Source of the DNA: Denitrobacterium detoxificans
Lineage (GTDB): Bacteria > Actinomycetota > Coriobacteriia > Coriobacteriales > Eggerthellaceae
DNA: 64,000 nucleotides
Reading direction: 5' to 3'
Assembly (NCBI RefSeq): GCF_015062615.1
Contig: NZ_SUUH01000002.1
Span: forward strand, 372,001-436,000
Under the pieces are notes generated by a model that saw only the letters and a list, made by a program, of their open reading frames with translations, was not told the origin of the DNA and made no database searches. The first letter of the stretch is position 1. Every line of letters begins with the position of its first letter. Positions 34,638 through 41,505 of the stretch are shown in pieces. Made by a program: the position numbers and the translations under genes.

Positions 34638-34693
34638 GTTCCTCCTGGTTCCTCCTGATAGCATCCTTTAGCACGTCAGAGGGATCAGGAGGA
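34638..34693 (+). promoter_or_regulatory. Possible SD-sequestering hairpin before panD
   Basis: TCCTCCTGAT (34650-34659) is the exact complement of ATCAGGAGGA (34684-34693), which contains the panD ribosome-binding site AGGAGG, with a 24-base loop between. A second copy of the anti-SD run, GTTCCTCCTG, lies directly upstream (34638-34647) as a tandem repeat. The mRNA could hide the ribosome-binding site in two alternative pairings. Confidence 0.5.
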
Positions 34694-34699
34694 TTTGTT

Positions 34700-35092
34700 T
34701 TGCTAACCACCATGCTACATGGGAAAATTCACCGCGCCCGCGTGACGCAGGCCGAGCTGGATTACATCGGCAGCATCACTATCGATGCCGATTTGCTCGA
34801 CGCTGCGGGCATTCGCGAATACGAGCGCGTGGAAATCGCGAACGTGGAACGTGGCGACCGCTTCGCCACCTATACCATTGCCGGCGAACGGGGGAGCGGC
34901 GTCATTTGCGTGAACGGCGCAGCCGCCCACTGTGCCAACGTGGGCAATCACGTGATCATCATGGCCTATGCCCAGATGGACGAAGAAGAGGCCGCCTCCG
35001 CGAAGCCGCATGTCGTGTTCGTGGATGGGTTCAATCATGCGTCCCGTATCACCCGATACGAAGCGCATGGCCGTTTGGAAGACTTGGCATAG
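34700..35092 (+). CDS. panD: Aspartate 1-decarboxylase
   Basis: This 130-residue proenzyme cleaves itself between Gly24 and Ser25 (DYIGSITID) to form the pyruvoyl group that decarboxylates aspartate to beta-alanine for pantothenate. The TTG at 34700 is taken as start because AGGAGG lies seven bases upstream and because MLTTMLHGKIHRARVTQAEL then aligns with the normal PanD N-terminus (MIRTMLQGKLHR). GVICVNGAAAHCANVGNHVIIM is the usual conserved core. panC follows 10 bases later. Confidence 0.97.
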   Translation: MLTTMLHGKIHRARVTQAELDYIGSITIDADLLDAAGIREYERVEIANVERGDRFATYTIAGERGSGVICVNGAAAHCANVGNHVIIMAYAQMDEEEAASAKPHVVFVDGFNHASRITRYEAHGRLEDLA

Positions 35093-35102
35093 AGGGGGAG
35101 CC

Positions 35103-35948
35103 ATGCAAGTTATTACTACCATTTCCGAAGCGAAGCGCGTGCTGCGCGCTCTGAAACGCGAGGGAAAGACCATTGGCCTCGTGCCCACCATGGGCTACCT
35201 GCACGAGGGGCATGCAAGTCTCATCGAACGTGCCGTTGCTCAGAACGACGTTGCCGTCGTGAGCGTGTTTTTGAACCCCACGCAGTTCGCCGAGGGCGAG
35301 GACCTGGACGCCTATCCGCGCGACTTCGAAGCCGATTGCGCCCTGTGCGAGCGCCTGGGTGCTGCGTACGTATTCCATCCCGAGCCCAGCGAGATGTACC
35401 ACGATGCGCATGCGTTCGTGAACATCGACTACCTGTCCTCTACGCTGGAAGGTGCCGCGCGACCCATTCACTTCCGTGGCGTGTGTACCGTGGTGTCCAA
35501 GCTGTTCAACATTGTGCAGCCCGACCGCGCCTACTTCGGCCAGAAGGACGCCCAGCAGCTTGCCATCATCCGCAAGATGGTCGACGACCTGAACTTCGAC
35601 GTGCAGGTCGTGGGGTGTCCCATCGTGCGCGAGAGCGATGGCCTGGCGAAGTCGTCGCGCAACACGTACCTTTCCGACGAGGAGCGCAAGGCGGCCACGG
35701 TGCTCAGCCGTTCGGTGTTCCGCGGCCAGGAGATTGCGCACGACGGAATGCCCGCAAGCGAGCTCGTGGGCGAGATGCTGCATGTGCTAGCCGAGGAGCC
35801 GCGTGCTAACGTGGAATACGTCTGCGTGAACGACGCCATCGACATGCAGCCGCTCGACGCGCTCGACACTGAGGCGTTGGTCTCCATGGCCGTGCGCATT
35901 GGCTCTACGCGCCTTATCGACAATTTCGTGTACCAGCCCGCAAAGTAA
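35103..35948 (+). CDS. panC: Pantothenate synthetase
   Basis: This 281-residue enzyme joins pantoate and beta-alanine with ATP. It has VPTMGYLHEGHASLIERA (the HIGH-like ATP site), VFLNPTQFAEGEDLDAYPR, FGQKDAQQLAIIRKMV, and the KMSKS-like SDGLAKSSRNTYL. ATG 35103 has GAGGGGGAG directly before it. It belongs to a panD-panC-transporter group. panB and panE, needed to make pantoate, are not in the window. Confidence 0.98.
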   Translation: MQVITTISEAKRVLRALKREGKTIGLVPTMGYLHEGHASLIERAVAQNDVAVVSVFLNPTQFAEGEDLDAYPRDFEADCALCERLGAAYVFHPEPSEMYHDAHAFVNIDYLSSTLEGAARPIHFRGVCTVVSKLFNIVQPDRAYFGQKDAQQLAIIRKMVDDLNFDVQVVGCPIVRESDGLAKSSRNTYLSDEERKAATVLSRSVFRGQEIAHDGMPASELVGEMLHVLAEEPRANVEYVCVNDAIDMQPLDALDTEALVSMAVRIGSTRLIDNFVYQPAK

Positions 35949-35958
35949 AGGGGATATC

Positions 35959-36924
35959 ATGCGAGCTCTTTCAACCATTGGCAGTGTTCTTACGCGCTAC
36001 GTGGCGCTTATTATCATCGCGCTTTCCGCGCTTGCGTTCGTGGTGCCCCAGGCGTTCGTGTGGGCCACGGGCTACACCACCATCTTCCTGGGTATCATCA
36101 TGTTCGGCATGGGCCTGACCATCAAGCCTTCCGACTTCAAGGTCGTGTTCACGCATCCGAAGGAAGTGCTCATTGGCGCGGTGGCACAGTACACCATCAT
36201 GCCGCTGGCTGCCTGGGCGCTGGCTACGGTGCTGCAGCTGCCTTCGGACATCGCCATTGGCGTCATTCTGCTGGGTTGCTGCCCTGGTGGCACGGCTAGC
36301 AACGTGATTACCTACATCGCCAAGGGCGACGTGCCCCTGTCGGTGGGTATGACCATCGTCTCCACGCTCCTGGCTCCGCTCGTAACGCCCGTGCTCGTGT
36401 ATGCGCTGGCCGGCGCCTGGGTCGAGGTCTCCATCGTGGCGATGTTCGTTTCCGTGGTGCAGGTCGTTCTGCTACCCGTGATCGCCGGCCTGGTGGTAAG
36501 CGCCTTCGCGCATCGCGCCGTGCAGACGGTTCAGCCCATTCTGCCCGTCATCTCGGTGTTCGCCATCGCCTTCATCGTTGCCGGCATCACGGCCGCCAAC
36601 ACAACCAAGATCCTGGAGAGCGGCGCTCTCGTTCTGGCCGTGGTTGTTCTGCATAACGCCATTGGCATGGGCGTGGGCTACGCTATCGCGCGCCTCTTCA
36701 AGATGGACTACGCGAAGACCACCGCGCTCGCCATCGAGGTAGGTATGCAGAACAGCGGTCTTTCCGTAAGCCTGGCCGCCGCCAATTTCGCGGCGAATCC
36801 GCTGGCCACGCTGCCGGGCGCGATCTTTAGCGTGTGGCACAACATCGCGGGCAGCGTCTTCGCGAGCGTGCGTTGCCGCGAGGGCAAGCAGGTGGCTACT
36901 GCCGCATCTTCCGCACGTGCGTAG
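35959..36924 (+). CDS. BASS-family (PanS-like) transporter
   Basis: This 321-residue protein of the bile acid:sodium symporter family has nine to ten membrane helices, FLGIIMFGMGLTIKPSDF at the first conserved site, the crossing motif GCCPGGTASNVITYIAKGD and a second EVGMQNSGLSVSLAA. ATG 35959 follows AAAGGGG. PanS of Salmonella, a ketopantoate transporter, belongs to this family, and the position 10 bases behind panC strongly suggests transport of a pantothenate precursor. A terminator follows. Confidence 0.88.
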   Translation: MRALSTIGSVLTRYVALIIIALSALAFVVPQAFVWATGYTTIFLGIIMFGMGLTIKPSDFKVVFTHPKEVLIGAVAQYTIMPLAAWALATVLQLPSDIAIGVILLGCCPGGTASNVITYIAKGDVPLSVGMTIVSTLLAPLVTPVLVYALAGAWVEVSIVAMFVSVVQVVLLPVIAGLVVSAFAHRAVQTVQPILPVISVFAIAFIVAGITAANTTKILESGALVLAVVVLHNAIGMGVGYAIARLFKMDYAKTTALAIEVGMQNSGLSVSLAAANFAANPLATLPGAIFSVWHNIAGSVFASVRCREGKQVATAASSARA

Positions 36925-36956
36925 CGCCTAGCTGGTAGGTAGGCCTAACTTTTTTG

Positions 36957-36985
36957 ATGCCGCTGGCACCCCAGCGGCATTTTTC
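36957..36985 (+). terminator. Terminator of the coa/pan operon
   Basis: ATGCCGCTGG and CCAGCGGCAT pair perfectly around a CACC loop, followed by TTTTTC. Confidence 0.92.
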
Positions 36986-37072
36986 TGCTCTGAACAGTGC
37001 AAAAAACGGTATAGTAGGGCGCTGTTAGGGAAATGCGCGAGAAGGGTTTCGCGCGTTCAGGAAAGGATACCA

Positions 37073-38308
37073 ATGAAGAGAGTAGTTACCAGCTTGCCCT
37101 TCATTTTGCTCGTGGCCGTGGTCGTGGGCATTCTGGTGGGCCTGGTTGCAACCGAGCAGGTGATGCTCGTCATCGTTACGGTGAAGTACATCCTCAACCA
37201 GCTCATCATGTTCTGCGTGCCGCTGATCATCATCGGCTTCATCGCGCCGTCCATCACGAAGCTGGGCAGCAACGTGTCACGCGTGCTCGGGTTCGCCATC
37301 CTCATTTCGTACGTGAGCTCCATTGGCGCTGCGTTCTTCAGCACGGCTTCCGGCTATGCCATCATTCCGCAGCTGTCCATCGTCACCGATCCCGCGGGTC
37401 TGCGCGACCTGCCCGACGTGCCCTTCCAGTTGGACATTCCGCAGATCATGAGCGTCATGAGCGCGCTGGTGTTCTCCATCATCATCGGCCTTGCCTCGGT
37501 GTGGACGAAGGCGAAGGCCATCCCGCAGATTCTCGATGAGTTCCAGCGCATCGTGCTGGCCGTGGTAACGAAGGTCATCATTCCCGTGCTGCCCGTGTTC
37601 ATCGCCTGTACCTTTTGCGGTCTGGCGTACGAAGGCGCCATCACCCAGCAGCTGCCCGTATTCATCGTGGTCGTGCTCATCGTCATCCTGGGCCATTACA
37701 TCTGGCTGGCCGTGCTCTACGGCATCGCCGGTGCGTATTCCGGCAAGAATCCGCTGCAGGTCATTCGCCATTACGGCCCTGCATACCTTACCGCCATTGG
37801 CACCATGAGCTCCGCTGCCACGCTGGCCGTAGCGCTGCAGTGCGCGGGCAAGGCCAAGCCGCTGCGCAAGGATATGGTCAGCTTCGGCATTCCGCTGTTC
37901 GCGAACATCCATCTGTGCGGTTCGGTGCTCACCGAGGTGTTCTTCGTCATGACCATTTCGAAGATGCTCTACGGCGCCATGCCCAGCGTGACCACCATGA
38001 TTCTGTTCTGCCTGCTGCTCGGCATCTTCGCCATTGGCGCTCCGGGCGTGCCGGGTGGTACCGTTATGGCTTCCTTGGGCCTGATCACGGGCGTCATTGG
38101 CTTCGACGCCACGGGTACCGCGCTGGTGCTCACCATCTTCGCGCTGCAGGATAGCTTCGGCACCGCCTGCAATGTCACGGGCGACGGTGCGCTGTCGCTC
38201 ATCATGACGGGGTACGTGGAGCGACACGGCATCCAGGCCGAGGAAGCGCCCGAAACGCGCGAGCTTTTCAATGTGGAAGACGAGCGCGTGCCTCTGCAGA
38301 ACGCCTAG
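37073..38308 (+). CDS. Dicarboxylate/amino acid:cation symporter
   Basis: This 411-residue membrane carrier of the DAACS (GltP/SstT) family has about eight helices and two re-entrant hairpins. The serine-rich hairpin reads GTMSSAATLAVAL and the substrate/sodium site FALQDSFGTACNVTGDGA, with both conserved aspartates and the asparagine. The substrate is probably an acidic amino acid, a C4-dicarboxylate or serine. It is monocistronic: a -10-like TATAGT lies about 60 bases upstream and a terminator follows. Confidence 0.93.
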   Translation: MKRVVTSLPFILLVAVVVGILVGLVATEQVMLVIVTVKYILNQLIMFCVPLIIIGFIAPSITKLGSNVSRVLGFAILISYVSSIGAAFFSTASGYAIIPQLSIVTDPAGLRDLPDVPFQLDIPQIMSVMSALVFSIIIGLASVWTKAKAIPQILDEFQRIVLAVVTKVIIPVLPVFIACTFCGLAYEGAITQQLPVFIVVVLIVILGHYIWLAVLYGIAGAYSGKNPLQVIRHYGPAYLTAIGTMSSAATLAVALQCAGKAKPLRKDMVSFGIPLFANIHLCGSVLTEVFFVMTISKMLYGAMPSVTTMILFCLLLGIFAIGAPGVPGGTVMASLGLITGVIGFDATGTALVLTIFALQDSFGTACNVTGDGALSLIMTGYVERHGIQAEEAPETRELFNVEDERVPLQNA

Positions 38309-38331
38309 CCTCTGCCACATATCGTATGGTC

Positions 38332-38360
38332 AACGGGAAGGGTTCGCCCTTCCCGTTTTT
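38332..38360 (+). terminator. Terminator after the symporter gene
   Basis: AACGGGAAGGG and CCCTTCCCGTT pair around a stable TTCG tetraloop, followed by a T-run. Confidence 0.93.
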
Positions 38361-38459
38361 GTTATTCATCTGGTACTATTTCTGTAGGTCAAAGGGTCTA
38401 GGGGTGGCCGAGCCGCAGATGGTGCGTGTGCGGAGCGTGCTTCCCGTTTGGAGGTTCCG

Positions 38460-40652
38460 ATGGGAAAGAGGCTTTTCGGGTCTTTCATGTCCGCGCGTGT
38501 TGCCGCTGCGCTTTGCCTGGCTGCGCTGCTGGCTGTGGGTGGTTTCGCCATTCACGCGCATGCCGATGGCGACGCGCTCGAGGCGCAGTCTACTTCGGTG
38601 ATCTACCTGCCCGATGTGACGCAGAAAAAGTCTACGGCCGCGTATTGGGTGGCGAAGCAGACGGATGCCACCGATGTCCTGGCCGATCGCGCTACCATCG
38701 ATGCGCTGAATACAGCGGCGGTAGAGGCTAGCAATACGCACCTGCAGCCCTTGAAGACCATGGATGCGTCCTATCTTACCGCCGAGCGTCAGCAGGCCCT
38801 TGCGGCGGCTGCGCGTAGCGAGCTGGAAAACGACTTCGTCGGCAAGGCCTACAACGAGGATTGGTCGACCTTCACTCAGGCTGACGTGGAAGACATTATG
38901 GCCGTGTATCCCACCGATGGCGCGGCTCCTGCCATTGCCAGCCCGTATGGCGTTGTAACCACCCACACCACGTTGCGTGGGTATCCCACCAATCGCCCGC
39001 TCATGATGACGTATGGCGACGCCGACGATGACAACCTGTACCTGAGCGCGCTGCGCGTGAACGAGCCCGTGGTGGTGCGCGCCGTCTCCACCGATGGCCT
39101 TTTCTACTTCTGCACTGCATCGTGCATGGATGGCGGCTGGGTTCCCGCGTCCGACGTTGCCATCTGCGCCAGCAAGACCGAGTGGCTGGGCGCGTGGGAC
39201 ATCCCGGAGGGCCAGGAGCTGGTAGTCACCGGTTACAAGGTGCGCACCGAGCAGTCGAACGTTACGTCGAATACCGCCAATAGGCTGCTGTACATGGGTA
39301 CCGTGCTTGAGCGCATCGACTGGGAAGATGCGAGCGTGCTCGTGGGCACGCGCTCGGCGTACAACAACCACGTCTGCTACCTGCCCGTACGCAACGCTGA
39401 CGGCACGTACTCGAAGGAAGCGTGCCTCATTGCCGAATCCGAGCCGGTAAGCGAGGGCTACCTGCCCCTTACGCGCGAGAACATCGCCAACGTTGCCTTC
39501 AATTCGCTGGGTGAGATGTATGGCTGGGGAGGCATGCTTGAGGCGAACGACTGCTCGGGCTACGTGCGCGACGTGTACAAGTGCTTTGGGCTCGAGCTGG
39601 CGCGCAATACTACGTGGCAGCGTAATATGCCGGTGCGTTCGTACGATCTTTCCGGTTTGGACGATGCGCACAAGGCGGCGGCCCTTCGTCAGATGCCCTT
39701 GGGGACCGTGCTGTTCATGCCCGGTCACGAGATGATGTACCTGGGCGATGCCGACGGCCATGAGTATGTCATCAGCTCCGCCGGCTCTATCGGCAACCTG
39801 TTTGGCGATTCGGGAACTACGCAGGTGAAGGGTGTGTTGGTTAATTCCCTCGACATCATCCGAGGCAATCGGACCACCTGGCTTAGCAACCTTGCCATGG
39901 CGAACATGCCTTACGTGTCCTCTTCAGAGCCCGCATTGAGCTTGTATGACGTTGCGTTCTACGACTCGGCGGTTACGGCGCTCGATGCGTCCTATCCGTA
40001 TAGCGGTTCGCCCATAACGCCGCTTGTGGAAATCCCCGGCCTTGATGCGGGCACCGATTACGAAGTGACGTACGCGGATAACGTCGAGCCGGGAATTGCC
40101 ACGGTTACCATTACGGGTATGGGCTCCTATACAGGCACGGTAAAGCGTACGTTCGAGATTACCGCACCTGACGTGGCGCCTACGTACGATATGGTCTCCG
40201 GCGATGGCGCTACCTGGCAAAAGGGGAGTGACGAGGCGCTCGTGTTCAAGGTGGAGCGCTCGGGCGATACCGCAGCCACGTTTTCGCATTTCACGGGCAT
40301 TTCCATTGACGGGGTAGAGGTTGATTCGTCTCGCTATACCGCCGAAAGCGGCAGCGTGGTGCTTACTCTGCCCGCGGACTTGCTCGAAACGCTCGATACG
40401 GGTGAGCATGCGCTAGCCGTAACGTTCGACGATGGCACCTCTTCGGCTTCATTTACCGTGGAGGAGGCGGCTGCAAGCTCCTCGAGCATGACGACGAGCA
40501 CGTACCATCCTGCATCGAAGACGTATGCGTCGAGCATGCCGAAGACGAGCGATCCCTTCATCGGCTTTCTGCCGCTGGCCATGGTGATCATCTGCGCCGC
40601 TGCGATTGGCGTCGTGGCCTTCGTGCGCATGCGCAAACAGCGCAAGGACTAG
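38460..40652 (+). CDS. Secreted, membrane-anchored NlpC/P60 cell-wall hydrolase
   Basis: This protein has about 730 residues. A signal peptide (residues 1-33) is followed by a helical NlpC-stabilising region, two SH3-like domains (about 145-325), and an NlpC/P60 catalytic domain with the nucleophile in EANDCSGYVRDVY (about Cys365) and the His in MPGHEMMYLG (about 423). Two beta-sandwich modules follow: a YDG/Big-like one (about 500-575) and another to about 665. The C-terminus has MPKTSD, a hydrophobic helix and the basic tail RMRKQRKD, which resembles a sortase signal but with MPKTS in place of LPxTG; it may simply be a membrane anchor. ATG 38460 follows GGAGG. It should cleave peptidoglycan peptides. 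Confidence 0.9.
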   Translation: MGKRLFGSFMSARVAAALCLAALLAVGGFAIHAHADGDALEAQSTSVIYLPDVTQKKSTAAYWVAKQTDATDVLADRATIDALNTAAVEASNTHLQPLKTMDASYLTAERQQALAAAARSELENDFVGKAYNEDWSTFTQADVEDIMAVYPTDGAAPAIASPYGVVTTHTTLRGYPTNRPLMMTYGDADDDNLYLSALRVNEPVVVRAVSTDGLFYFCTASCMDGGWVPASDVAICASKTEWLGAWDIPEGQELVVTGYKVRTEQSNVTSNTANRLLYMGTVLERIDWEDASVLVGTRSAYNNHVCYLPVRNADGTYSKEACLIAESEPVSEGYLPLTRENIANVAFNSLGEMYGWGGMLEANDCSGYVRDVYKCFGLELARNTTWQRNMPVRSYDLSGLDDAHKAAALRQMPLGTVLFMPGHEMMYLGDADGHEYVISSAGSIGNLFGDSGTTQVKGVLVNSLDIIRGNRTTWLSNLAMANMPYVSSSEPALSLYDVAFYDSAVTALDASYPYSGSPITPLVEIPGLDAGTDYEVTYADNVEPGIATVTITGMGSYTGTVKRTFEITAPDVAPTYDMVSGDGATWQKGSDEALVFKVERSGDTAATFSHFTGISIDGVEVDSSRYTAESGSVVLTLPADLLETLDTGEHALAVTFDDGTSSASFTVEEAAASSSSMTTSTYHPASKTYASSMPKTSDPFIGFLPLAMVIICAAAIGVVAFVRMRKQRKD

Positions 40653-40738
40653 GGGTCGCTAGCTCTCTTTGGAAACCCAATAGCAGCTGAGGGTTTCCGG
40701 CATCATGCCGTACAGCAGGTCGGCTGCCTAGGTGACAA

Positions 40739-40795
40739 GGGGACGTACCTTCTGTCACCCTCGAACACCGGAGAGGTGACAGAAGGTACGTCCCC
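40739..40795. repeat. REP-like inverted repeat
   Basis: Two perfect 21-base arms (40739-40759 and 40775-40795) with the core GGGGACGTACCTTCTG and its complement flank a 15-base spacer. It lies in intergenic DNA. This form resembles REP palindromes associated with IS200-like REP transposases, but no transposase gene is in the window. Confidence 0.75.
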
Positions 40796-40865
40796 GCGTC
40801 AGGGTTGTAACTGTAGTGTTGTTGCGGCCCTGGATTTTTTGGCGTGCTCGAATGGGCACTCCTAT

Positions 40866-41083
40866 GAGAAATGAGCAAAATCGCAGGTCTATTTAGCAAA
40901 AATGTAACCGTTTACACGTAGATTCCTGTGATTTCGCCTTTTCGGTGGGGCAAACGGGTTCATCTCATACTTCTGGGACGGCGTAATCCCAGGTCGTGAT
41001 TTTCAATTCGAGCGCTTGTGGTCTCGCGGGCGTGTAAACAGTTACATTTCTTACATTATGACGGCCTGATTTGCTCATTTTTC
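40866..41083. repeat. About 218-bp element with long imperfect terminal inverted repeats
   Basis: The left 53 bases (from GAGAAATGAGCAAAATC to AAATGTAACCGTTTACACG, ending 40918) pair imperfectly with the right end (41031-41083). The inner 19 bases match at 18 positions (AAATGTAACCGTTTACACG against AAATGTAACTGTTTACACG). No open frame lies between. It could be a miniature transposable element or a pair of operator sites (TGTAA..TTACA) around a promoter. Confidence 0.6.
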
Positions 41084-41148
41084 TGCGTAGGCGGGTTTTG
41101 GGCGTTAGCGCCGTGTTTGCTGCGCGCGTGAGAGTGAGCTAGGGACGC

Positions 41149-41183
41149 AAAAAGCGGGTCAGAAGAAACCTTCTGACCCGCTT
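41149..41183 (-). terminator. Terminator of tRNA-Pro
   Basis: On the minus strand AAGCGGGTCAGAAG pairs with CTTCTGACCCGCTT around a GTTT loop, followed by a T-run. It begins eight bases after the tRNA 3' end. Confidence 0.93.
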
Positions 41184-41190
41184 GTTTAGC

Positions 41191-41267
<77 letters not shown>

Positions 41268-41297
41268 AAAGTGTTTGCTGCTCAAGCAGCGAAAAGT

Positions 41298-41326
41298 ATA
41301 TTAGCCGTAACCGCGCGCCAAATCAA
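41298..41326 (-). promoter_or_regulatory. Promoter of tRNA-Pro
   Basis: On the minus strand TTGATT (41326-41321) and TAATAT (41303-41298) are separated by exactly 17 bases, and the -10 ends about 30 bases before the mature tRNA 5' end. Confidence 0.8.
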
Positions 41327-41449
41327 CCCCGAATTATTCTGTGGTCACAATCTGCACATTCTTGCATGCGTGTCACGTGTAATGCGGCTTTTGCTGCATC
41401 TTGGTAAACACATTTCGAACGAATCGTGTGTATCCCGTTCTCTTCAAAC

Positions 41450-41455
41450 TATAAT
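41450..41455 (+). promoter_or_regulatory. -10 box before the 7TM-PAS-GGDEF-EAL gene
   Basis: A perfect TATAAT lies about 50 bases upstream of the coding start. The -35 region is weak. Confidence 0.5.
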
Positions 41456-41505
41456 GATACCGTGGGTGTTACAATTCTAGTTCGCTTGGGGGCGGAAGCG
41501 TCCGT

